Positions 16,827 to 24,930 of a DNA stretch of 64,000 bases are shown here, in pieces. The stretch comes from a virus. The position numbers and the translations under genes were made by a program. The DNA lies in the IMG/VR virus record IMGVR_UViG_3300022188_000006, positions 62,001 to 126,000 of that record; one strand, written 5' to 3'. The stretch's first letter is position 1, and each line of letters begins with the position of its first letter. The notes beneath the pieces are model-generated. The model searched no databases and was not told the origin of the DNA. It saw nothing but the letters and a program-made list of their open reading frames with translations.

Positions 16827-18146
16827 TCATGCCTCCACCGTTTCGACGTATTCCAGCCCGCCAACGGGATGGAAAAGGAATCTGATTTCTCTCGCCAAAG
16901 TCCTATCAACTGTCGCATCTCTCCGAAGCCACGTCTTACCAAATAGTGTACACGTATACTCCCTGACAAACAAGCCTTGAGCCACTCTGTGCGCAGGATT
17001 AAGAGGCGTGTCGACCGGTACAGGCATTGTTTCTCCGGTAGCCAATGACCGCACAAACCGGTGGTAACTGAGTGCCTCGTTCACTGCATCAGACAACCTT
17101 GTCGCTTCTGCTTTCAGGTCTGACTGGCAGGAAATCCTGAACTGAGCATCGAACCAAACGCGAGACAAGTGAGTCTTGGCATCCATATTCGCTTTGGAGA
17201 TGTCGTCAATTAGATTTCCGATGCGCAAGTCCCTTCTTTCTTTGACGGATCCGAGCTGTACAACCACAGAGGGAATCGAAGCTAGCTGGACAAACTCTTC
17301 TGCTGCGATGTAGATCGGAGGCCGAGCCATGAAGTTCGCCTCAATGTACCCCTCTTGAGGACTCGTCATCTGAATACCGCCTGCGACAAAACCTGCAAAG
17401 AGATTCGTGCTCCTGTTTGGATCCGTCGTCAGGTTGTAGACGGAGGCGGGCTCACTCAGTTCCTCCCACTTTTTGTCTTCAAGCATGATGACATCCGACG
17501 GTCCCGATGGCGGACAAGACCCTGCGGCACCAGAAACCGGCTGTGGAATCTGGACAAAGTATTGAGCCCTTATCCAACAGTATCGCTCCAACCAGTGCTT
17601 CATGCTCCGAAGCAGGTCATCTTGGAAGTCGAATGCGAGGTCTGCATAGATCGTAACCCGTTTCAGGCTCGGAGTGGCATCGCCATCGGCACTCGGACTT
17701 AGCCGCACTTTTATCCGCACTTGCTTTTCATTGGTAAGAGGGAAATTACGGATATACATGTCGACTTCGTGCTCTGTATTCCAGTCGTTGCTGCCAGCAA
17801 AGACCCATGTGGTACCGTTGTGCCAGAGCCATGTCGCACCATCGTCGTTTGATAATTGGTAACCCACGCTTCCGCCGAACTTGTCTGAACGATCAGAGCC
17901 GCTGGTCTGGACTTCCGTACCAAAGCCGAACAAGCTCACGATACCCTCCGCCTTCCAGTTCGGCAGTACCGCCCACGATTCCTTGTATTTGCCGACTGGC
18001 CAGTAACCACTCTCATCGTCCTTGAGTCTGCGCAATTGGAGTCCAAAGGTGTTGGTAATGCAAATGCGCGAAGCCCCGCCCGCATGGATAGGCGGCTGCA
18101 GCTCAATGTCATCCACGTTCTTAAACAGGATGTTATGTGCAGGCAC
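16827..18146 (-). CDS. Uncharacterised neck/tail structural protein
   Basis: The 439-residue protein starts with GTG at 18146, one base after the stop of the virion morphogenesis-like gene. The N-terminal half is beta-rich and looks like a domain with Trp/Tyr-rich strands (YQLSNDDGATWLWHNGTTWV). The C-terminal half is mixed, with a conserved-looking stretch VQLGSVKERRDLRIGNLIDD. Its place between tail completion and sheath genes suggests a neck, tail-terminator or collar protein. I do not recognise the family. Confidence 0.7.
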   Translation of the reverse strand: MPAHNILFKNVDDIELQPPIHAGGASRICITNTFGLQLRRLKDDESGYWPVGKYKESWAVLPNWKAEGIVSLFGFGTEVQTSGSDRSDKFGGSVGYQLSNDDGATWLWHNGTTWVFAGSNDWNTEHEVDMYIRNFPLTNEKQVRIKVRLSPSADGDATPSLKRVTIYADLAFDFQDDLLRSMKHWLERYCWIRAQYFVQIPQPVSGAAGSCPPSGPSDVIMLEDKKWEELSEPASVYNLTTDPNRSTNLFAGFVAGGIQMTSPQEGYIEANFMARPPIYIAAEEFVQLASIPSVVVQLGSVKERRDLRIGNLIDDISKANMDAKTHLSRVWFDAQFRISCQSDLKAEATRLSDAVNEALSYHRFVRSLATGETMPVPVDTPLNPAHRVAQGLFVREYTCTLFGKTWLRRDATVDRTLAREIRFLFHPVGGLEYVETVEA

Positions 18147-18147
18147 G

Positions 18148-18681
18148 TTACACCTTCGCTAACATTTGGTCCAGATACTTACCAACTACCTTGTCGACCT
18201 CTGCATCAATCTCTGCTTCAGCCGCCGCAAACACGGGTCGAGGCGGAATATGGAGAAACATTGTGCTCTTTCTGAGCGGTTTTCCTTGCGCTGCGAACCA
18301 CCTCCGCATTTTGCTCGTGACTCTGATGGTCGCGCCCCCCTCCATAATCTTAGCGATCATCTCCATGTCATCGCCTTTGGAGTTGCGCGGAACCAACATG
18401 CCGACCAGCGCGTACTTGTCACGAATCTCCTGCTGAATGCCTCGCAGGAAATCCCCTGTGTCTATTCGTGTCCTTGTACTCTTGCCTTGCTTCTGCCGGA
18501 ACCACTGCGTAACCGCACTCAACGGCGGAAACGCATTCTTCTGCTGTTCTAGCGTTTCCACAATCGTCACGTAAGCCAGGTCAGCCAAGTCCTCGATCAC
18601 AAGCTGCGCGACCAGACCCAGCTCTTCATGCAGCTTCTGGGTGGCGTGTGGAACCTCGAACTTGACTTCCCAATCCGGCAT
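18148..18681 (-). CDS. Phage virion morphogenesis / tail completion protein
   Basis: The 177-residue protein carries the signature of the virion morphogenesis family (gpS-like, P2/Mu type): IRVTSKMRRWFAAQG followed by LRKSTMFLHIPPRPVF. These proteins cap or complete the tail so that it joins the head. ATG 18681 overlaps the upstream stop (TGATG), which favours it over the TTG one codon earlier. Confidence 0.82.
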   Translation of the reverse strand: MPDWEVKFEVPHATQKLHEELGLVAQLVIEDLADLAYVTIVETLEQQKNAFPPLSAVTQWFRQKQGKSTRTRIDTGDFLRGIQQEIRDKYALVGMLVPRNSKGDDMEMIAKIMEGGATIRVTSKMRRWFAAQGKPLRKSTMFLHIPPRPVFAAAEAEIDAEVDKVVGKYLDQMLAKV

Positions 18682-19094
18682 CAAATGCTTTCCAGCTGCT
18701 TCCTCTGCTGCTCGAACTCCACCGAAATGAGCAGATGCCTACCCCTGTAGGGTCCGAGCGGAGAAACCTTGATTATGTTCAGGTCACAGACCACATCGTT
18801 TATCTTGATAATCCGGTCACCTTTTTGCAGACCCTCTTCGCCGATCTTTCGAAGCTCCTCGGGGCGGAACACAGCCGCCCCGGTGCTTTGTTCCGAGTCC
18901 CCCGTCTGCGAACGCTGCAGACGGAAGAAAGTTCTGTACCCCACGAGCTGGCCGACCAAGCACACATCTTTCTTGTATATCCTGTTGGCGACCGGCTCGC
19001 GGTAATCGTCGTTCATCGGCGTCATCGAGCCCCTGTCATAGATGCGAATCACGAAGTAGCACCTATTCATCCTCAAGGGCATTCTGGGCAGCAC
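18681..19094 (-). CDS. Putative head closure / head-tail joining protein
   Basis: The 137-residue product begins at a GTG (19094) preceded by AGGAGGGCTCCTT, the best ribosome-binding site in this stretch. Late beta strands with GDRIIKINDVVCDL and GPYRGRHLLISVEFEQQ give the impression of a small beta-barrel, as in head closure proteins. Identification rests mainly on gene order (connector, small protein, this gene, tail completion). Confidence 0.6.
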   Translation of the reverse strand: MLPRMPLRMNRCYFVIRIYDRGSMTPMNDDYREPVANRIYKKDVCLVGQLVGYRTFFRLQRSQTGDSEQSTGAAVFRPEELRKIGEEGLQKGDRIIKINDVVCDLNIIKVSPLGPYRGRHLLISVEFEQQRKQLESI

Positions 19095-19123
19095 AAGGAG
19101 CCCTCCTGACTACCGATACCTGA

Positions 19124-19330
19124 CTACAGCAGCGGAGAAATCTTGTCGTTCCAGATCTTGGTGCCCACAATGCTGCGAGCCTGGGCTTGAAGCAGCTCGT
19201 AGGTGCTCACCAGACCGGCAAGCTTCTCGTTCGCCGCCGCACTACCACCAGAGGTGTTCACCACCACCATACCGCTGATGTCCACGTTCCGAGGCGCATC
19301 CTGGAACCCAACGTTCGAGAGAACAGCCAT
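19124..19330 (-). CDS. Small uncharacterised protein in head-tail connector block
   Basis: The 68-residue protein starts at ATG 19330, chosen because AAAGGAG lies 7 nt upstream; a longer reading would overlap the connector gene. The sequence (NVDISGMVVVNTSGGSAAANEKLAG) has a short strand, a Gly/Ser/Ala linker and a C-terminal helix. No family recognised. Confidence 0.6.
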   Translation of the reverse strand: MAVLSNVGFQDAPRNVDISGMVVVNTSGGSAAANEKLAGLVSTYELLQAQARSIVGTKIWNDKISPLL

Positions 19331-19350
19331 CTCTTGCTCCTTTCTAAACG

Positions 19351-20265
19351 TTACGCCGTGCTTCCCACGTAAAGCATCGGACAACCAAACATCGTCAGAA
19401 TATCGTCCACTTCCGGATTACCGGTTGTGAACGCACCGCCGCCAGGACCGTAAGCCACAGGTAGAGCTGCGAGACTGTAAGAATAGCCCTCGACGCTCTC
19501 GCTCTGTAGTCTGTCAGCAAACCAGCGAGGTGAGTCCTCATCATCTTCGCGCCCGCGGCGCCCGATAGGCATGCGTTTGTCTCGAACCAACAGTATCGTT
19601 GCCATCTGGATCGGCGCTGGAACACGTCCATAGCGCACGACAGGAGATCCGGCCGAACAGGCGCAGCCAATTTTATCAACTGCGACATCGTTTCCCCTGA
19701 CGGCGTCGACAATCACTGCATCTGACTTCGGATATTCCTCTGATCCGACAAGAAGAACATCGGCATGCCTAATCCCTTCGGTGCTCGCGAGGTGCAGAAT
19801 CTGGTCCCCAGGATGCACATCCGCCGTCAATGTCGTCCGCACCGGGGAGAAGTCATCCTCTAACCAACCAAAAACTCCGTCCAAGGTCACAAACCGAGGT
19901 GTCCTCGGCAGCCTAGACCTGAAGCTGAGCATCTGAACTGTGCGCTCTTCGACCTGGTAAGCGATACTAGGTATTTCCACGTCTATCAAGCCCTCTTTGG
20001 CAATGCGCAGCGAAAACAGTTCCAAAATCGGCACAAAATTTGGCAGATGCACGATTGGACTGTTTCTTCCATCGACCTTCGCGCGTACTCGTACCGGCAA
20101 GAACCACTGCTGAGTGAGCCAGTTGATCAGATTGCTTGCATACCTTATGAGCCAATCTGCTCTGTCCGCGGGCAGATAATCCGCATCCAGTCCTTCCGCC
20201 CGCAGCATGTCTACCGTGACATACCGAAAAGCGTGGGACATGGGGCCTACATACGTTCTTGGCAC
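19351..20265 (-). CDS. Head-tail connector (adaptor) protein
   Basis: The 304-residue protein starts with GTG at 20265 after AGGATAATCC. Residues ~15-70 have the helical layout of connector adaptors (MLRAEGLDADYLPADRADWL, then ASNLINWLTQQWFLPV). Residues ~80-220 form a beta domain, and an Arg-rich C-terminal segment follows. It should form a ring below the portal. It is longer than gp6/gp15-type adaptors, owing to the inserted beta domain at ~145-210. Confidence 0.7.
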   Translation of the reverse strand: MPRTYVGPMSHAFRYVTVDMLRAEGLDADYLPADRADWLIRYASNLINWLTQQWFLPVRVRAKVDGRNSPIVHLPNFVPILELFSLRIAKEGLIDVEIPSIAYQVEERTVQMLSFRSRLPRTPRFVTLDGVFGWLEDDFSPVRTTLTADVHPGDQILHLASTEGIRHADVLLVGSEEYPKSDAVIVDAVRGNDVAVDKIGCACSAGSPVVRYGRVPAPIQMATILLVRDKRMPIGRRGREDDEDSPRWFADRLQSESVEGYSYSLAALPVAYGPGGGAFTTGNPEVDDILTMFGCPMLYVGSTA

Positions 20266-20268
20266 GGA

Positions 20269-20685
20269 TTATCCTCTTGGCATAGAGCGCATCGGTCCAC
20301 GAATGCGCTTGCGCACGAAATGATAGTACAAGGTCGGATCAGCCATGATCTCGGTCGCCAAACGCCACTCCTGAGCCGACGGCACACCTTTGTCGCTCGG
20401 GAATTGCTTCGTGTTTACCATTGACCTGCGAAGCTCAGGATTGACCGGCGGAAACGGACCGATAGGGTTACCAGCAGCATCGGTCTCTCGATAATAGTAA
20501 ATCCCGCTCTCAGGAGACCCCATGCGCAAAAACCACTCGGCGTCCTCCTCGTTGTCTACCTCCGTCACATAGTTTTGCGAAAACCAGTAGACTTTTCCAC
20601 TTCGGCCTATCTGCTGTCTCGTTCCGCTATACCTATACTTGAAGTAGCGCATCTGCAAGCCTTTGCAACACACAAAGACAGACAC
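20269..20685 (-). CDS. Small head-tail region protein
   Basis: Up to 138 residues. The GTG at 20685 has AGAGGTG upstream, while an ATG 33 bp later also has a modest AAAGG; the true start is open. The core MRYFKYRYSGTRQQIGRSGK and VTEVDNEEDAEWFLRMG resembles small virion proteins that report substrate state next to the capsid gene, but I cannot name the family. It is the first gene after the promoter at 20712-20740. Confidence 0.65.
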   Translation of the reverse strand: MSVFVCCKGLQMRYFKYRYSGTRQQIGRSGKVYWFSQNYVTEVDNEEDAEWFLRMGSPESGIYYYRETDAAGNPIGPFPPVNPELRRSMVNTKQFPSDKGVPSAQEWRLATEIMADPTLYYHFVRKRIRGPMRSMPRG

Positions 20686-20711
20686 GAGAGAAACACCTCT
20701 CGCTTTCTTTT

Positions 20712-20740
20712 AGTTTACAGATATCACCGCTCGCTTGCAA
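20712..20740 (-). promoter_or_regulatory. Putative sigma70-type promoter before the connector-tail operon
   Basis: On the minus strand, TTGCAA and TAAACT are separated by 17 bp. The -10 is identical to that of the promoter at 38065-38093. It overlaps the 3' end of the LAGLIDADG-like gene and would restart transcription of the tail genes after the terminator at 21550-21587. Confidence 0.5.
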
Positions 20741-21539
20741 GCAAAGCCTCGCTCGCGAAGTTCGACAACCTAAAGAACAACTGCCTCTTACTCGGGTTAT
20801 ACACGCACATTGAGCCGCTGTAAATCCACGACAAAACCTTGAATGCCTTCTCTCCCGTTAAATAAAGCACCGTTGGGCTCTGCCCACTCGGGCGCGCTCC
20901 CATCACGCCTATTTCCCTCTTTAGCACCTGTCGCAGATCCTGCAACCATCTATAACTTCCTACGTCCAGTACCAAAGAGCATCTTTCCGGCGTTGTGCCG
21001 GCGATTGTAGCCGCTATATCTACAAAAGCCCGTACATAGTATCTTCTGCACTCTGGACTGATCCCGAGGATTCTAGCCGGGCGATGCTTCGCCGCAGGTA
21101 TTCGCGCTTTTCTGCTCCTCACCCAGTTGAGAAGAGAAGGCTCATTCAGAGTCAGAAACACATGCTCTCTATCCCTGTCGCCTCTTAGCTCCCCACCGAG
21201 CACCCACAACAGCTTTCGTCCCAGGTCAACCGAGCCAGGCCCGCTTATTTCTATGTGAATCTCAGACCCCATCCTTCGTCCGGAGACCGACAACAACGCC
21301 TCAAGGTAGCCCTCGGTCTCCGCGCTCCAATGTTGCTGCCACACAGTCTTAGACCTCCGCCCTAATAACTTTCTCATCGGCACAAGACCGTGTTCCTTCA
21401 TTCGTTCAAATTGCCTTCGCACGCCATGCCTGCTTCTGCCGGTCAGCTTCTCGATCTTACTCCGCTCAAGCCCAAGAAGTCCCAACGAGACCGCTAGGAC
21501 TTGCTCGTCTCTGCTCCAGCGTCTTCCGGCTTTCGACAT
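20724..21539 (-). CDS. LAGLIDADG-like protein, degenerate homing endonuclease
   Basis: The 271-residue protein has an N-terminal helix-turn-helix (residues ~8-50, RDEQVLAVSLGLLGL, then KIEKLTGRSRHGVRRQFERM). Two half-motifs follow at the spacing of a double-motif LAGLIDADG protein: GYLEALLSVSG near residue 77 and YYVRAFVDIAATIAG near 170. The C-terminal VLSWIYSGSMCVYN resembles the closing LxxLY segment of these enzymes. The first motif lacks both acidic residues and the second keeps only one, so nuclease activity is doubtful. It is free-standing between capsid and connector genes, a common place for homing elements. Confidence 0.65.
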   Translation of the reverse strand: MSKAGRRWSRDEQVLAVSLGLLGLERSKIEKLTGRSRHGVRRQFERMKEHGLVPMRKLLGRRSKTVWQQHWSAETEGYLEALLSVSGRRMGSEIHIEISGPGSVDLGRKLLWVLGGELRGDRDREHVFLTLNEPSLLNWVRSRKARIPAAKHRPARILGISPECRRYYVRAFVDIAATIAGTTPERCSLVLDVGSYRWLQDLRQVLKREIGVMGARPSGQSPTVLYLTGEKAFKVLSWIYSGSMCVYNPSKRQLFFRLSNFASEALLASER

Positions 21540-21549
21540 GTTCTGTCCT

Positions 21550-21587
21550 AAAACGAAGGGGCACCAAGCGCTGCGCTGGTGCCCCTT
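21550..21587 (-). terminator. Intrinsic terminator after the major capsid gene
   Basis: AAGGGGCACCA and TGGTGCCCCTT pair perfectly (11 bp) around a 10-nt loop, followed on the minus strand by CGTTTTAGG. It ends the capsid transcript. The AGGA after the T-run doubles as the ribosome-binding site of the LAGLIDADG-like gene. Confidence 0.88.
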
Positions 21588-21612
21588 CTCCGGCTCAGGA
21601 CGTCGAATGTCC

Positions 21613-22974
21613 TCAGATGACCAGCGTCCTCCGGCGCAGGTTCTTCACCTTCACAATCGCATCGACGTTCTCGATCTCGGCATCCACCTGGTTGTAAATG
21701 ATGGACTCGATCTGGTCGGTGTTCTTGTTGAACTCGGTGAAGATACGAGTGCCGTCCAGAATGCCCCACACGAAGTTCTTGGGGTTGGCCAGCCACATGA
21801 AGCTGCCCTCGTTGACCGTGTGCGCAGAACCAGCGTTCGAACCGTTGATCGTGACGTCGGCGCTGGGCCAGGGGTCGTTCGCTCCGGGATCACCCAAGAG
21901 GCCGAGCACGGTCCACGCCTGCTGAGCCGCAGGCACAGGACGCAGCACGATGCTGCTGGCCGCACCAGTGGTCGGCGACTCAAGGCGCAGCTGATCCATA
22001 CGGTTGTCGCTGGCGAAGTTGGCATAGGCCAGGCCGTAGGCCCCGGAAGCCACGAAGGCGTCGTTGATGGCCTTGGCGATCTGCACGGTGTTCAGGGTGC
22101 CATGGGGCAGAGTCACGGTAATGTCGCCGTTACCGTCCACATTGAACTTCAAGGTGTCATTGGTGCTGTCAATCACGAACGGACCAAACTCCTTGCCCAC
22201 GATCTGGGCGGGAGACGCACTGGTGACAGTGATCGGCGCGTCGTCCGGAATCAACGGCACGCGCAGCATCGGGGTTCCCAGAGGCGCCATCTCAGCACCC
22301 TGCAGAGCGGCATCACCAAGGATAGTGCCACGGTCCGACACCACGTCGGCCCAGTCGACCGCAATCGCATCACCCACGATCCACCGGAGGCCGGGATCAT
22401 GCTTGTACTGCTTGGGGATGGTCCGCTTGGCCTGCGAGAACACGCCCTTCTGAATGGACGCACCCTTCACGTCCAAAATGTGGGCACTCTCGGTCTGGAG
22501 AGCCCAGCCGTCCAGACGCCGCAGCAGGCGAGCCTCGGCAGTGTTGCCGGTGGTTGTAGTATCGCCGTTGATGGCCAGATGTTCCAAGTCGGTCGCGATA
22601 CGCTCCACCATGGTGTTGATCACGGTCTGCTCGAAGTCGTTCTGTTCGATGTTGCCCTGGATAACCTCGGTGGTGATGTTCCAGGCACTCCGGACCTTCT
22701 TGGCCTGGAGGGTAATGCGCTGGAACTTGGCACGGGCGAGATTACCGGTGTCAGTAGCCTCATCCACGCTCTCAGTCACCGGCTCACCCACCCAGAGCTT
22801 GTCGATGTCCATCAACGGCCGGGGCATACGCACGAAGCGCGTCTGGGGAAGCAACACGGAAAACTTCTTCACGAGGGTAATGAACTGGGTCTGCTGAAGC
22901 GGGTTTAACAGGCCACCACTCAGAAGATCGCTCGTCTGAATGGATTTTTCCACCAAAAGTTCGTTCTGATCCAT
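21613..22974 (-). CDS. Major capsid protein (HK97 fold) with an inserted domain
   Basis: The 453-residue protein follows the protease-scaffold gene and is preceded by GGAAAGAAA. An N-terminal arm leads into E-loop and P-domain segments typical of the HK97 fold (RMPRPLMDIDKLWVGEPVTE, KFQRITLQAKKVRSAWNIT, VIQGNIEQNDFEQTVINTM). The C-terminal A-domain ends with FTEFNKNTDQIESIIYNQVD. Residues ~245-380 interrupt the A-domain with a beta-rich module (TLKFNVDGNGDITVTLPHG, QIAKAINDAF) that resembles the units inserted in the sheath. A delta-type scaffold is supplied by the neighbour. Confidence 0.92.
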   Translation of the reverse strand: MDQNELLVEKSIQTSDLLSGGLLNPLQQTQFITLVKKFSVLLPQTRFVRMPRPLMDIDKLWVGEPVTESVDEATDTGNLARAKFQRITLQAKKVRSAWNITTEVIQGNIEQNDFEQTVINTMVERIATDLEHLAINGDTTTTGNTAEARLLRRLDGWALQTESAHILDVKGASIQKGVFSQAKRTIPKQYKHDPGLRWIVGDAIAVDWADVVSDRGTILGDAALQGAEMAPLGTPMLRVPLIPDDAPITVTSASPAQIVGKEFGPFVIDSTNDTLKFNVDGNGDITVTLPHGTLNTVQIAKAINDAFVASGAYGLAYANFASDNRMDQLRLESPTTGAASSIVLRPVPAAQQAWTVLGLLGDPGANDPWPSADVTINGSNAGSAHTVNEGSFMWLANPKNFVWGILDGTRIFTEFNKNTDQIESIIYNQVDAEIENVDAIVKVKNLRRRTLVI

Positions 22975-23026
22975 TTTCTTTCCTTCCTATTCGAAGACCT
23001 TCCGATCCCGTTAACCAACGAATAAA

Positions 23027-24904
23027 TTACATCTTGGACATGGCCTGCTTAGGGGCCAAACCAAGGATCCCACGCCAGACAGGCTGAGGACCATGGTCCT
23101 TCTGAATCTCGCCGTCCTGAATACCGCGCGGACCGCCCTGACGGGGAGCACCGGCGTTCTCTAGGGCTTCGAGACGCTTGCTGATCTCCTCAAACTTTTC
23201 ATTGGTCGAGGCCACCAGCTTCTCAGCGGTCTTCAGCACCATCTGACTTGTGGCTTCCAGACTCTTCTGGAGAACAGCGTCAATGCTCTTCTCCAGTGCC
23301 TTGCCGTAGTCGGCTGTCTCAGAAGCCTGCGGCAACTTGCTGCTCGCCTCCAGTGCCTGCTTCATTCCGGCAAGCTCGTCCTCGCTACCCGGCGACCCCG
23401 CAGCCTGACCCTCGCCATAGGCGGGAATCTTCCGCACGTCAGTCACCGAGGCGCGGGCCATGTCTCCCTCGCCTTCCTGCTTGTCGTCGTTAGCAGTGCC
23501 CTTCTTGGCAGCACTTTCAGTCGTCGGCGCGTAAGGCCCACCGTCGACGATCAGAGAAGCAACAGCCTCCGCGGCGTCTCCCTCGCCGTCGCCAGCCGCC
23601 TTCTCCATGACCTGCTCCGCGAGCAAGTACCGCACGTTCCAGAGCGCACCGCGCAGGGCTTCCTTCTCCACCGGACTCGCCCCACCAGTGTGCTTCACTT
23701 TTGCCAGAAGCAAAGCAATCTCCCGGACGATCTCCTCTTCGTCGGGCTCTTGCTTCTTCCGCTTCTGGATCTGGTTCCGACGACGCCGCGCCGCCATGAG
23801 AATCTTGGCAGCTTCTTCCTCCTCGGGCGTCATGTCGGTTTCTTCCTCTGTCTCGTCCTCCTCGGCCGCCTCTTCGTCCTCGGCCTTTTCCTCGGTCTCT
23901 TCCTCTTCCTCTTCTTCCTCACCGAGTTCGTCAGCAGCCTTCTCTTCTTCCTCTTCCCCTTCTTCTTCCTCTTCCCCTTCTTCCTCCTGGCCCTTCTGCT
24001 CTTCGTCTTCGTCGTCCATGGGCCAGCCCTTCTCTTCCTCTTCTTCCTCTGTCTGCTCTTCTTCCTCGCCCTCTCCAGCGGACCCGCCGGACAGAAGCTC
24101 GTCTACCTTCTTGGCTGTCTCCTCGACGGAGGACTGTTCGGAGGTTTCCTCTTCTTCACCCTCTTTCTTCTTGTCCTCCTCCTCGGACACAAGCCTGTCC
24201 TCATCGCTCTTCAACATATCTCCACCTCCGTTATTCTTTCCAAAAATTCGTCCGATACGAGCCAGGATACCAATACCCGTCTCGACATCCTCCAAAACCC
24301 CATCAGTCGCAGCCTTGTTCTCTGTCTGCTCCTGCGGTTCAACGTCTTTCCAGGCGTCCGCCTCATCGAGGGACTTCATGATGGCAGCCACAAAACCGGT
24401 CCTCGGGTTCGCCGCGTGTTTGGGCCGGGTGCAAGCGATGTGGTCGAGGTCCAAATCGTTGATCATCCTGACCAGACCCTTTTCGGTCATCTGAATTGAA
24501 ATCGCATTCGGGTTCTTGAGGTTGAGCTTGCCCCCAACGGACAGCTGCTTCTCGCACTTGCCGTCCTTTACCTCCTTAAAGAGTGCGCGTGCCTGTGGCC
24601 AGTCACCGTCCAGTTCGAGGTCAACAACAAAACGCCGACACTGTTTGCCGTCTTCCTCTTTGGTGATCACTGCCCCGTTTACTGTACGCCCGAACTCGAA
24701 GGTCGCCTTGTGGTTGTCCAGGAGCGGCACGCCACGCTTGGCGTCCTGGGCCATCTTTTCCAGCGCCTTCTCGCTCATCACGTCGCTTTGGAGATCCGCC
24801 AGGTCGTCACTCGCCACGGCCACCACGTGCATCTTGCCCTTCTCGTCCTGGTAGGCTTTCTCCACCATGACCGCGGCTTCCCAAGGGACTTCTTTGGCTG
24901 CCAT
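23027..24904 (-). CDS. Prohead protease fused to scaffold
   Basis: The 625-residue protein starts with an HK97/U35-type prohead protease (residues ~1-190), with the catalytic His in PLLDNHKATFEFG (~His65) and Ser in KQLSVGGKLNL (~Ser122). The rest is a scaffold: a very acidic Glu-rich stretch at about 240-370, then charged helices and a C-terminal coiled coil (VLKTAEKLVASTNEKFEEIS). Protease and scaffold are therefore one polypeptide. It lies between portal and capsid genes; ATG 24904 follows AAAGG. Confidence 0.9.
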   Translation of the reverse strand: MAAKEVPWEAAVMVEKAYQDEKGKMHVVAVASDDLADLQSDVMSEKALEKMAQDAKRGVPLLDNHKATFEFGRTVNGAVITKEEDGKQCRRFVVDLELDGDWPQARALFKEVKDGKCEKQLSVGGKLNLKNPNAISIQMTEKGLVRMINDLDLDHIACTRPKHAANPRTGFVAAIMKSLDEADAWKDVEPQEQTENKAATDGVLEDVETGIGILARIGRIFGKNNGGGDMLKSDEDRLVSEEEDKKKEGEEEETSEQSSVEETAKKVDELLSGGSAGEGEEEEQTEEEEEEKGWPMDDEDEEQKGQEEEGEEEEEGEEEEEKAADELGEEEEEEEETEEKAEDEEAAEEDETEEETDMTPEEEEAAKILMAARRRRNQIQKRKKQEPDEEEIVREIALLLAKVKHTGGASPVEKEALRGALWNVRYLLAEQVMEKAAGDGEGDAAEAVASLIVDGGPYAPTTESAAKKGTANDDKQEGEGDMARASVTDVRKIPAYGEGQAAGSPGSEDELAGMKQALEASSKLPQASETADYGKALEKSIDAVLQKSLEATSQMVLKTAEKLVASTNEKFEEISKRLEALENAGAPRQGGPRGIQDGEIQKDHGPQPVWRGILGLAPKQAMSKM

Positions 24905-24930
24905 AGTGTTACCTTTCAGTGCTGCGCCAG

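Noticed and set aside
21538-22908. 456-codon open frame on the plus strand opposite the capsid gene
   Set aside because: It mirrors the capsid gene and is His/Gly/Val-rich without recognisable domains; plus-strand coding is absent elsewhere in the window.
23607-24499. Ser-rich (295 codon) and Phe/Leu-rich (269 codon) plus-strand frames
   Set aside because: Both are complements of the Glu codons of the scaffold region (GAG/GAA reads as CTC/TTC), which makes long stop-free frames by composition alone.
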